A stretch of 64,000 nt of DNA from Sphingomonas sp. SUN039 (GTDB lineage Bacteria; Pseudomonadota; Alphaproteobacteria; Sphingomonadales; Sphingomonadaceae), in NCBI RefSeq assembly GCF_024758725.1, contig NZ_CP096972.1, positions 1 to 64,000 of the forward strand. The letters are read 5' to 3'. Of this stretch, positions 34,742-42,361 are shown in pieces. Every line of letters starts with the position of its first letter. Position 1 is the stretch's first letter. A program made the position numbers and the translations under genes. The notes under the pieces are model-generated. The model saw nothing but the letters and a program-made list of their open reading frames with translations, ran no database searches and had not been told where the DNA came from.

Positions 34742-35767
34742 ATGAAACCGGAAACGTTCAAGGCGGCGATTTTCCGGGGGCAAGGCGACGTCGATGTCGT
34801 CGATCTGCCCTATCCCGCCTGCGGCGACGACGAGGTCATCGTCCGCAATCTGATGACCGGGGTGTGCGGATCGGACATTGCCGCCTACCGGCGCGGCGGC
34901 GACCTCAACATGGTCTGGAAGGACCATGAATTCGGCCATGAAGCGGTCAGCGAAGTCGTCGAGATCGGCAAGGACGTGACCGGCCTGGCACTCGGCGACC
35001 ATGTCTTCCCCAACCAGGGCTATGCGCTCCGCGACCGCCGCCGCATGGCGACGGTCGGCGGGTTCTCCGAATACATCAAAGTCCTGCAATGCGAGGTCGG
35101 CTACAGCGTCCTCAAGATCGACAACGACATTCCGGTCAAGACCGCCGTCCTGATGGAACCCTTCGTCATCGGCACCCGCGGCGCGCGCAACCTCAATCCC
35201 GGCCCGGACAAGACCGCCATCGTCTTCGGCGCGGGCATCATCGGCATGTCGGCGGCGATCATGCTCGACTGGTTCGGCTGCGCCAAAGTGATGGTGGTCG
35301 ACATCTCCGAAAAACGGCTGGCCAATGCCCGCAGCTTCGGCCTGCTCACCTGCAACCCCGAAACCGAAGATCTGCAGGCGCGCGCCTTTGCCGAGTTCGG
35401 GACGCAACAGGCCTATCTGGGCGAGCGGTGCAACGCCGACCTGTATTTCGACGCGATCGGGCTCCCCGTCGCGATCGACAATTTCACCATGCTCGCCGGC
35501 CGCGAGGCGACGCTCGGCATCACCGGCGCGCACCACGAGGCCGTCCCGCTCAACCTGCGCCATTTGTCGCTGATGAACTGGCGGATCACCGGCTGCGGCA
35601 GCATCCCGATCCAGGAGGCGTTCGTCGACATCCTCGCGATGATGCGCTCGGGCAAATACGATGTGTCGTCGCTGGTAACGCACGAATATCCGGTCGAGCA
35701 GATCGCCGATGCGCTGGTGATGGGCGGCAACGCGACCGAAGCGCAAAAGGTGTGCATCGCGTTTTGA
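34742..35767 (+). CDS. Zinc-type medium-chain dehydrogenase (MDR)
   Basis: Alcohol/polyol dehydrogenase-like MDR of 341 residues. Catalytic-zinc ligands are the cysteine in GVCGSD and the His-Glu pair in FGHEAV. The Rossmann motif is VFGAGIIGMSAA. The structural-zinc lobe with four closely spaced cysteines is absent; the protein goes straight to ATVGGFSEY. GGGGAG lies eight bases before the ATG. It closes the plus-strand run that begins at the monooxygenase gene. It probably oxidises a secondary alcohol to the ketone used by the monooxygenase, an inference from gene order. Confidence 0.92.
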   Translation: MKPETFKAAIFRGQGDVDVVDLPYPACGDDEVIVRNLMTGVCGSDIAAYRRGGDLNMVWKDHEFGHEAVSEVVEIGKDVTGLALGDHVFPNQGYALRDRRRMATVGGFSEYIKVLQCEVGYSVLKIDNDIPVKTAVLMEPFVIGTRGARNLNPGPDKTAIVFGAGIIGMSAAIMLDWFGCAKVMVVDISEKRLANARSFGLLTCNPETEDLQARAFAEFGTQQAYLGERCNADLYFDAIGLPVAIDNFTMLAGREATLGITGAHHEAVPLNLRHLSLMNWRITGCGSIPIQEAFVDILAMMRSGKYDVSSLVTHEYPVEQIADALVMGGNATEAQKVCIAF

Positions 35768-35779
35768 GCGGACGAACGC

Positions 35780-36112
35780 TCACCCCTGCCGATAAATACT
35801 CAACCGCCGGATAAGCCCGTCCGCGCCCAGGTGAAAGAAGCTCCCCATCCGCCGCACGCTGTCGTCGGCCAGCCGCACCTCGACCTGCACGGCAATGCCC
35901 TCGCCGCCAGGAAACATCGATTGCGGCGAAGGCGTCGGCCCGCCCGCGGCAAACACCTGCGCCTCCATCTCGCGGATCGCCGCCTTGCCCGCAATTTCGC
36001 GCCCGTCGGGCAGGACGAACGTCGCGTCCTCGGCAAACAGCGCGGTGAACGCATCGAGGTCGCGCGCTCGGACAGCGGCGAAATAGCGGTCGGCGAGTTC
36101 GGTCGGCGTCAT
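35780..36112 (-). CDS. SnoaL-like protein, 110 residues (copy A)
   Basis: NTF2-fold protein of 110 residues on the minus strand, convergent with the MDR gene 12 bases away. The start at 36112 gives MTPTELADRYFAAVRARDL. It is clearly paralogous to the 110-residue SnoaL protein at 60476-60808: both share YFAA-R--DL-AF-ALF, the WPDGR/LPDGR strand and the final YRQG. Such proteins often act as small isomerases or dehydratases in catabolic clusters. Which step it serves is unknown. It diverges from the toxin-antitoxin promoter. Confidence 0.85.
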   Translation of the reverse strand: MTPTELADRYFAAVRARDLDAFTALFAEDATFVLPDGREIAGKAAIREMEAQVFAAGGPTPSPQSMFPGGEGIAVQVEVRLADDSVRRMGSFFHLGADGLIRRLSIYRQG

Positions 36113-36226
36113 GGGCGGATGTCCTGTGGTCTTGGACCGCTGTCGTGCCAGCCGTTCGCAGGAGCAAGACTCGACGACAGGACTCCGCACGGGCGATACG
36201 AGTGGCTTCACCCCGGGCCTTTAAAG

Positions 36227-36255
36227 TTGCATATTGGGCGTCATTGACGTATAAA
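36227..36255 (+). promoter_or_regulatory. Toxin-antitoxin promoter with palindromic operator
   Basis: TTGCAT (36227-36232) and TATAAA (36250-36255) are 17 bases apart. The spacer ends with the 11-base palindrome CGTCA-T-TGACG (36239-36249), a likely site for the HTH antitoxin. The toxin ATG is only eight bases past the -10 box and lacks a ribosome site, so the mRNA may be leaderless. Confidence 0.65.
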
Positions 36256-36262
36256 ATAGTTG

Positions 36263-36604
36263 ATGCTAACGCGCCTCATCACGGTCGCCGAAACGCACCT
36301 GTTCCGGCGACAGGCGGAAAAGATATGGCGCGAAGACGAGATTTCGGCGCTTGTCGATCACATTGCGGCCAACCCCGAAGACGGCGACGTGATCCCCGGC
36401 ACCGGTGGCATTCGCAAGCTGCGCTGGGGTCGCGCGGGAACCGGCAAGCGCGGCGGAGCACGGGTAATCTATTTCTATCACAACGTCGATCTGCCGGTTT
36501 ACCTGCTGTTCGCCTATGCCAAGGCACAGGCGACCGACCTGACGGCTGACGAGAAACAGGCCCTGACGGCGCTGGCGGCAACGCTGAAACAGGGCAAAGG
36601 CTGA
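36263..36604 (+). CDS. RelE/HigB-like toxin
   Basis: Protein of 113 residues in the RelE/ParE superfamily, whose members cleave mRNA on the ribosome or act on gyrase. The ATG at 36263 is chosen over the TTG at 36260. The family pattern is visible: an N-terminal helix pair (FRRQAEKIWREDEISALVDH), IPGTGGIRKLRWGRAG, the strand GGARVIYFYHNVD, and LLFAYAKAQATDLTADEK. The HTH antitoxin gene starts inside its stop (TGATG), the toxin-first order of HigBA/NadS-type modules. It lies between the dehydrogenase and beta-propeller genes of the first catabolic module. Confidence 0.88.
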   Translation: MLTRLITVAETHLFRRQAEKIWREDEISALVDHIAANPEDGDVIPGTGGIRKLRWGRAGTGKRGGARVIYFYHNVDLPVYLLFAYAKAQATDLTADEKQALTALAATLKQGKG

Positions 36605-36912
36605 TGAAGGACAAGGTGATGGGCACGACATTCGGACAGGATTTGATCGCCAGCATGACGGAAGCCGTCGCCCATGCGCGCGGCGAGGGCATGGTCGCGC
36701 GCGAACATATCGTCGAAGTCCCCGACGTCCGTGCGATCCGCGAGGGGTTGGGACTGTCACAAAACGCTTTTGCCACCATTTACCGCATTCCGCTGGCGAC
36801 ACTCAAAGGCTGGGAACAGGGCCGCCGCCAGCCCGACGCAACCGCCAGCGCCTATCTCAGCGTGATCGCCCGGATGCCAGGCGAGGCGCGCGAGGCTTTG
36901 CGGGCCGCTTGA
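36604..36912 (+). CDS. HigA/NadS-like HTH antitoxin
   Basis: Protein of 102 residues with a Xre-type helix-turn-helix at about residues 44-75 (REGLGLSQNAFATIYRIP then LATLKGWEQGRRQPD). The N-terminal half (TEAVAHARGEGMVAREHIVEV) is the part that wraps the toxin in NadS-type antitoxins. It overlaps the toxin stop by one base, so translation is coupled. It should repress the shared promoter at the palindrome 36239-36249. It could instead be a stand-alone regulator, but the gene pair and order fit a type II module. Confidence 0.9.
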   Translation: MKDKVMGTTFGQDLIASMTEAVAHARGEGMVAREHIVEVPDVRAIREGLGLSQNAFATIYRIPLATLKGWEQGRRQPDATASAYLSVIARMPGEAREALRAA

Positions 36913-37048
36913 AGCGCTTGGCGCGCCGCCTACCTCAACGTCGCCCCCGCGATACACCTCACCGCGCGCGCGCACCCGTTGACCCCCACCGGCATCCCCG
37001 CTCAAATCCTCCGCAAAAATTAGCCCCGCAGGCGAGAGGATCACAGGC

Positions 37049-38662
37049 ATGTCATCGCACCCCAGCCGCTACCACGGCCCCCCCGCCACGCTCACCGAGG
37101 GCTGGACGCTTGCCCGCCTTACCCCGCCCAGTCGCCTGTCGGGCGCGAACGGCATTCGCACCGGGGCCGACGGGCGCATCTGGATTGCGTCGGTGCCGTC
37201 GAGCAGTGTCAGCGCCATCAATCCCGACACGGGGGCCATCGACATAATCAGCCCTTTGGGCGGCGATATCGTCGCGCCCGACGATCTGGTGTTCGACGAG
37301 GCGGGCAATCTTTACCTGACCGAAATCACGCTGGGCCGCGTGTCGATGCGCGAACCCAACGGCCGCGTCTCGGTCGTCTGCGGCGACATGCCGGTCGCCA
37401 ACCCGATCACCTGGAGCCAGGGCCGGTTGATCGCGGGCGAATGCCGCATGGACGCGCGGATCATGGAGCTGGACCGGAACGGCGGTGCGCCGCGCGTCAT
37501 CAAGTCCGGCATCCCGATGGCCAATGCCTTCGACGTCGGACCGGACGGGCGGCTCTATGCGCCGATCATGGGCGCGAACGAAATCTGGGCGATCGATCTG
37601 GCGACCGGCGCGCATGAGGTCGTCGCGGGCGATCTGGGCGTGCCCGATTCGGTGAAGTTCGACGCGCGCGGGCGGATTGTCACGACGCAGGTCGCGAGCG
37701 GCGATGTGCTGCGGATCGACGTGCAGAGCGGCGCACGCGAGACGCTCGCCAATCTGGGGCCGGGCCTCGACAATGTCGCGTTCGTCGGCGACCGCATTTT
37801 CATCTCGAGCATCAACGGGTCGATCACGGAGATTCTCGCGCCCGGCAAAACGCGCCCGCTGGTCCAGCGCGGGCTGCAATGGCCGCTGGGACTGGCGGTC
37901 GATGCGGGCGGCACGATCTTCGTCTGCGACGGCGTATACGGCTATAATCTACGTCCCGACGCGGATGCTTCGGTCGAGGCGCTGCAACTGGCGGGGATGA
38001 TCTTCTACCCCGGCTGCCCCGGCTATATGCGCGGGGTGTGCGCCGGGAGCAGCACCGGCGAATGGATCATCGCAACGGGGCTGGGCAGCCTCGCCCGCTA
38101 TCGTCCCGCGATGGGCGAGAGCGACTTTATCGCGCACGGCTACGACCAGTTGATGGGCGTCGCTGCCAATGCGCGCGGCGCGGTGGTCTTCGCCGAGTAC
38201 GGCACCGGCCGCGTCCATGTCGCCGAGGGCGAGAATGTGCGCGAGATCGCCAACGGCCTCGATCATCCGATGGGCGTCGCGGTCGATGGCGACACCGCCT
38301 ATGTCGCCGAGGCGGGTGCGGGCCGGATCGTGCGGTTGCGGCAAGGCAGCCCGGTCGAGACCGTGGTCGATGGTCTGTCGCGCCCCGAAGGGATCTGCCT
38401 GTCGGGCGGCAAACTCTATATTGTCGATACACTCGCCAAGACATTGACTGAAGCCGACCCGGACGGCGGCACGCGGCGCACTATCGCCGAGAACCTGCCC
38501 GTCGGCGCGCCCTTCGGTGTCACGCCCAAATTCCTCGGCCCCATCGGCGATATGGCGGGGCCGATGGTCAATTTTGCCGGGATCGCGGCGGGCGCGGACG
38601 GGACGCTCTACGTCTCGGGCGACGCCGAGGGGAGCGTGCTGGCTATCCGCCCAGCGGGGTAG
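37049..38662 (+). CDS. SMP-30/gluconolactonase-like beta-propeller protein
   Basis: Protein of 537 residues made of repeated beta-propeller blades (GIRTGADGRIWIASVP, DDLVFDEAGNLYLTE, NAFDVGPDGRLYAPIM, GLAVDAGGTIFVCDG, GVAVDGDTAYVAEAG). The pattern is that of SMP-30/gluconolactonase and NHL-type propellers. Length suggests two propellers or one large one. No signal peptide is seen, so it should be cytoplasmic. SMP-30 proteins are metal-dependent lactonases. In this setting it could hydrolyse a lactone formed by the monooxygenase at 28095, which is inference. GAGAGG precedes the ATG. Confidence 0.85.
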   Translation: MSSHPSRYHGPPATLTEGWTLARLTPPSRLSGANGIRTGADGRIWIASVPSSSVSAINPDTGAIDIISPLGGDIVAPDDLVFDEAGNLYLTEITLGRVSMREPNGRVSVVCGDMPVANPITWSQGRLIAGECRMDARIMELDRNGGAPRVIKSGIPMANAFDVGPDGRLYAPIMGANEIWAIDLATGAHEVVAGDLGVPDSVKFDARGRIVTTQVASGDVLRIDVQSGARETLANLGPGLDNVAFVGDRIFISSINGSITEILAPGKTRPLVQRGLQWPLGLAVDAGGTIFVCDGVYGYNLRPDADASVEALQLAGMIFYPGCPGYMRGVCAGSSTGEWIIATGLGSLARYRPAMGESDFIAHGYDQLMGVAANARGAVVFAEYGTGRVHVAEGENVREIANGLDHPMGVAVDGDTAYVAEAGAGRIVRLRQGSPVETVVDGLSRPEGICLSGGKLYIVDTLAKTLTEADPDGGTRRTIAENLPVGAPFGVTPKFLGPIGDMAGPMVNFAGIAAGADGTLYVSGDAEGSVLAIRPAG

Positions 38663-38677
38663 AGCGATCTGACCTCT

Positions 38678-38786
38678 TCTCCGAGCGTTAGCGAGGAGCC
38701 CGGCCGAGCGTCAGCGAGGTCTCTCGCCGCAGGCAGAATGTTCTCGCTAACGCTCGAAAGAGCACCTCGCTAGCGCTCGGCGAAGT
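38678..38786. repeat. Interleaved palindromic repeat, copy 2
   Basis: Four cores of the CGAGCGnnAGCGAG family lie at 38682, 38705 (forward), 38743 and 38766 (reverse). The order and the 23-base phasing within pairs match copy 1; only the central spacing differs (38 against 29 bases). It begins about 15 bases after the beta-propeller stop and fills the gap to the convergent iclR stop. Confidence 0.9.
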
Positions 38787-38793
38787 GCAATCT

Positions 38794-39564
38794 CTATCCG
38801 CCCAGCTGGGTAGAGATCGTCCGCGCGCCCGCGATGAGCGCGCCTGCAACCGCATCGCGCTTGATCGCATTGCCCAGCCCGATGGCGACGAGCGCATGGC
38901 CCGGTTTGCCGCTCTCGTCCCAGACCGGCGCGGCAAGTACGGTCACGCCCGCGATGTAATTGCTGTCATCGATGGCATAGCCTTGCTGGCGGGTGTCGGC
39001 GACCTGCGCTTGCCAATCGGCGTAGCTCGGCGCGTTTTCCCAGCGCAGCGTATCGAAGCGCGCACGGATTTGTGCCTCGGGATATCCCCCGAACGCGGCG
39101 ATGCAACGACCGGTGGCGCTGATCAGCGCGGGAAAGCGGCTGCCGACCTGTGCGGACAGGCGCAAATTCGCGCCGCCCTCTGCAACCGCGACGACGGTAA
39201 TATGCTCCAGCCCGCCGATGCGGACACCCATCATCGTGAGACCCCGCTCGCGCGCCAGCCGGTCGAGCACCAGCTGCGCGACATCGACGAAGCGGTCGCG
39301 CCGCAGCCATCCGCGCGCGAGCGTCAGCACGCCTGCGTCGAGCGCGTAACGCTTGGTATCGGCGTCGAACGCGACCAGTTCCTCCTCGGCCAGCGCGCGC
39401 AGGACATAGAGGCAGGTCGAGGGCACCAGCCCGAGTTCGCGCGCAATTGCGTTCACGCCCAGCGGCGCACCGCTTTTTCCAAGTAAGCGCAGAATCGCCG
39501 CCGCTCGCGCAATCGCGGGCGCCTTGCTGTCGACGCGTATCGCGGGGGCGATGGGCGGTATCAT
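38794..39564 (-). CDS. IclR family transcriptional regulator
   Basis: Regulator of 256 residues. The N-terminal winged helix (residues about 15-75) shows AIARAAAILRLLGKSGAPL and the recognition region IARELGLVPSTCLYVLRALAEEEL. The C-terminal effector domain has GSRFPALISATGRCIAAFGG and the conserved ending region GHALVAIGLGNAI. It is divergent from the CoA-ligase gene. A 21-bp palindrome starts five bases upstream of its ATG, so it probably controls itself and the ligase-hydratase-hydroxylase operon. The effector is likely a pathway acid or CoA ester, which is inference. Confidence 0.95.
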   Translation of the reverse strand: MIPPIAPAIRVDSKAPAIARAAAILRLLGKSGAPLGVNAIARELGLVPSTCLYVLRALAEEELVAFDADTKRYALDAGVLTLARGWLRRDRFVDVAQLVLDRLARERGLTMMGVRIGGLEHITVVAVAEGGANLRLSAQVGSRFPALISATGRCIAAFGGYPEAQIRARFDTLRWENAPSYADWQAQVADTRQQGYAIDDSNYIAGVTVLAAPVWDESGKPGHALVAIGLGNAIKRDAVAGALIAGARTISTQLGG

Positions 39565-39566
39565 TC

Positions 39567-39597
39567 AATATACCGAATAGTATTCTGTATTTACAAT
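39567..39597. promoter_or_regulatory. IclR operator and divergent promoters
   Basis: A 21-bp near-perfect palindrome at 39570-39590 has arms ATACnGAATA and TATTCnGTAT around a central G. On the minus strand it sits between TTGTAA (39596-39591) and TATATT (39572-39567), 18 bases apart, predicting a near-leaderless iclR mRNA. On the plus strand TACAAT (39592-39597) could be the -10 box of the ligase operon. Confidence 0.7.
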
Positions 39598-39626
39598 AGC
39601 AAGTGCGATCTGCGATATGGATGAAG

Positions 39627-41192
39627 ATGGCCAAATTGACCGACCTCACCAGCTATGCCGACGCCCAGACGCATGCGTCGATGGCGGCGCTGTGGGACCT
39701 GTTCGACGGCGACCGCGATCGGCTCAACATCGCCCATGAATGCATCACCCGCCACGCCGATGGCTCCGGCCGCGCGGCGGTCCGCATCGCCCACGCCGAC
39801 GGTCGCGACGAGGCGCTGAGCTTCGACGCGATATCGGCAGGTGCGGCGCAGTTCGCGCACTGGCTCGACGCCAATGGCATTCAGAAGGGCGACCGGATCG
39901 CCTTCATGCTCGAGCCCTCGCTGCCCTTCTACGTCTGCCTGTTCGGCGCGATGCAGACCGGCGCGATCTCGGTGCCGCTGTTCACGCTGTTCGGCAACGA
40001 TGCGCTGCGGTTGCGCGTCGACGACTGCAAGCCGGCGATGCTCATCACCAACACCGAAAAGGCCGATCTGGCGCGGTCGGTGGATGGCCTGCGGGTCGTG
40101 GTCGCCGATGACCGCCTGCTCGACGAGATCGCGTTCTACCCGAAGACCTATGAGCCGAAGTCGGCCGCGAACGACCTCGCGGTTTTCCAGTACACCAGCG
40201 GCACCACCCGCGAACTGCCCGAGGCGGTCAAGCACACCCACCGCGCTCTCGTCACGCTGATGTTCGCGGCGCTCTATGGCACCGGCATCCGCCCGGGCGA
40301 CGAGTTCTTCTGTCCCTCCTCGCCTGCCTGGGGCCACGGCCTGTGGCATGGCACGCTTGCACCGCTGGGGCTGGGCGTGACGACGGGCACCTTTGCCGGG
40401 CGGTTCGACGCGGTACGGCTGATGAAGGCGCTCAGCGACTACAAGATCACCAACATGTCGGCGGCGGCAACGCATTACCGGATGATGAAGAACAGCGGAA
40501 AGGCCGACGACTACGCCTTCCACTTCAAGAAGCTGTCCTACACCGGCGAGCCGATCGATCCGGCGACCCTCGACTTCATCGACGCGCATTTCCACGTGCC
40601 CGCATGCAGCATGTATGGCACGACCGAGATCGGTGTGGTGCTGGTCAACTATCCGGGCGCGACGGATTACGAGGTGAAACCGGGTTCGCTCGGCAAGGCA
40701 GTCCCGGGGCAGAAACTGCAGGTGCAGACGCCCGAAGGTACACCGTCCGCGCCCGGAGAAATCGGCGAGCTGATGCTGTGGCGTCGCGACCGCTGGGAGA
40801 CGACCAAGGATTTGGCGAAGATCGACGGTGACGGCTATTTCTATCACTGCGGCCGCGCTGATGATGTCATCATTTCGGCTGGCTGGACGATGTCGGCGGT
40901 CGAGATCGAGAATACGATGCTCAAGCACCCCGATGTCCGCGAGTGCGCGGTGATCGGCGCGCCCGATGCCACACGCGGGTTGGTGGTCAAGGCGTTCGTC
41001 GTCACAGACCGCGAACCCAGTGACGCATACGTCAAGGAACTGCAGACCTTCACACGCGAGCGGCTCGCCCAGCATGAGTTTCCGCGCCTCGTCGAATTTA
41101 CCAGCGAGCTGCCCAAAACGCCCGCCGGCAAAGTCCACCGCAAAGTGTTGCGCGACCGGGAAGCCGCCAAGGCACTCGAACTCGCCAGCTAG
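39627..41192 (+). CDS. Acyl/aryl-CoA ligase (AMP-forming)
   Basis: Adenylate-forming ligase of about 521 residues that activates a carboxylic acid to its CoA ester; the layout is nearest the benzoate-CoA ligase group. The A3-like loop is YTSGTTRELPEAVKHTHR, an altered form of the usual TSGTTGxPKG. Later motifs are MYGTTEIG, the hinge YFYHCGRADDVIISAGWTM, and the catalytic lysine region KTPAGKVHRK. Starts at 39621 or 39603 are possible since no clear ribosome site exists. It is the first gene of the operon facing iclR, followed 18 bases later by the MaoC-type gene. Confidence 0.92.
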   Translation: MAKLTDLTSYADAQTHASMAALWDLFDGDRDRLNIAHECITRHADGSGRAAVRIAHADGRDEALSFDAISAGAAQFAHWLDANGIQKGDRIAFMLEPSLPFYVCLFGAMQTGAISVPLFTLFGNDALRLRVDDCKPAMLITNTEKADLARSVDGLRVVVADDRLLDEIAFYPKTYEPKSAANDLAVFQYTSGTTRELPEAVKHTHRALVTLMFAALYGTGIRPGDEFFCPSSPAWGHGLWHGTLAPLGLGVTTGTFAGRFDAVRLMKALSDYKITNMSAAATHYRMMKNSGKADDYAFHFKKLSYTGEPIDPATLDFIDAHFHVPACSMYGTTEIGVVLVNYPGATDYEVKPGSLGKAVPGQKLQVQTPEGTPSAPGEIGELMLWRRDRWETTKDLAKIDGDGYFYHCGRADDVIISAGWTMSAVEIENTMLKHPDVRECAVIGAPDATRGLVVKAFVVTDREPSDAYVKELQTFTRERLAQHEFPRLVEFTSELPKTPAGKVHRKVLRDREAAKALELAS

Positions 41193-41210
41193 AATTTCAG
41201 GAGAAGACCA

Positions 41211-42356
41211 ATGGCTACCGTGCTCGAAAAACCGACCGACAAGTTTCCCAAGATCACCGAAGCGGGTCTCGAAGACCTCCGCAAACGCATCGGCGTGAAG
41301 ATCGAAAACACCGTCGAGCCGTGGAATTACGAAGCCACGCGCGATGCCATCCGCCACTACGCGCACGGTATCGGCGACGATAACCCCCTGTGGTGCGACC
41401 CCGACTATGCGTCGACGACCAAGCACGGCAGCATCGTCGCGCTGCCCAGCTTCCTGTTCTCGATGAGCCGGATCGTGTCGGGCTATTGCGGCGGGCTGCC
41501 CGGCGTGCACGCCATGTGGGCCGGGGCCGACTGGACCTGGCTGAAGCCCGTGCTGCGGAACGACACAATCAGCACCGAGGCGTATCTGAAAGACCTGATC
41601 GGTCACGACACGAAATTCGCGGGCCGCGCCTATCAGCAAATCTATCATGTCGATTTCACCAACCAGCATGGTGAAAAAGTTGCCGAGTGCGACAGCTATG
41701 TCTTCCGCACCGACCGCGACGAGGCGCGCGATCGCGGCACCAAATATACCGGCCAAGTCGGCAAGGTCGAAAAGCTGACCGACGAGCAAATGCAGGAGTG
41801 GTTCGACCTCTATCGCAACGAGGAAATCCGGGGCGCGGTGCCGCGTTACTGGGAAGACGTGAGCGAAGGCGACGAACTGCAGCGCATGATGAAGGGGCCG
41901 ATGACGGTCACCGGCTTCATCGGTTACGCGCAAGGTTGGGGGGGCTTGTACATCCGCACCAACAAGCTGCATTTCCAGCTGATCGACGCGCATCCGGGTC
42001 TTGGCATCCCTAACAAGTTCGGCGTGCGCGACGTGCCGGAGCGGGTGCACTGGGACGACGATTTCGCGCGTGAGGTCGGTACGCCGGGTGCCTATGATTA
42101 CGGTCCCGAGCGCAACTCGTGGCTGACCCACCAAATCACCAACTGGATCGGCGACGACGGTTTCCTGAGCAAGCATAAGTGCCAGATCCGCCGCCACAAT
42201 CCCGACGGCGACGTGATCTTCATCGACGGCAAGGTGACGCGCAAGTTCGAGGAGAACGGCAAGAAGTACGTCGAGATACAGCAGCGCGCGGAAACGCATC
42301 GCGGCGAACTGTCGGCGACCGGCACCGCGATCGCCGAACTGCCGAGCAAGGGCTAA
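41211..42356 (+). CDS. MaoC-type double-hotdog hydratase/dehydratase
   Basis: Protein of 381 residues with an N-terminal FAS1-like dehydratase hotdog (about residues 20-170; AIRHYAHGIGDDNPLWCDPDY is the typical R-hydratase segment with Asp and nearby His) and a second hotdog domain in the C-terminal half. Such enzymes hydrate enoyl-CoA or dehydrate hydroxyacyl-CoA. AGGAGA precedes the ATG. It follows the CoA ligase and precedes the membrane hydroxylase, so it likely acts on the CoA ester made by the ligase. No acyl-CoA dehydrogenase is in this operon. Confidence 0.88.
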   Translation: MATVLEKPTDKFPKITEAGLEDLRKRIGVKIENTVEPWNYEATRDAIRHYAHGIGDDNPLWCDPDYASTTKHGSIVALPSFLFSMSRIVSGYCGGLPGVHAMWAGADWTWLKPVLRNDTISTEAYLKDLIGHDTKFAGRAYQQIYHVDFTNQHGEKVAECDSYVFRTDRDEARDRGTKYTGQVGKVEKLTDEQMQEWFDLYRNEEIRGAVPRYWEDVSEGDELQRMMKGPMTVTGFIGYAQGWGGLYIRTNKLHFQLIDAHPGLGIPNKFGVRDVPERVHWDDDFAREVGTPGAYDYGPERNSWLTHQITNWIGDDGFLSKHKCQIRRHNPDGDVIFIDGKVTRKFEENGKKYVEIQQRAETHRGELSATGTAIAELPSKG

Positions 42357-42361
42357 GCGTC

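Noticed and set aside
36604..36912. Antitoxin gene as a phage repressor
   Set aside because: It has a Xre-type HTH but is short, overlaps the toxin stop, and no phage genes are near.
27883..38786. CRISPR-like array at the palindromic repeats
   Set aside because: There are only four short cores per site, in opposite orientations and without unique spacers, and no cas genes are present.
39591..42299. 902-codon open frame antisense to the CoA ligase and MaoC-type genes
   Set aside because: It spans two well-supported genes on the other strand and has low-information composition.
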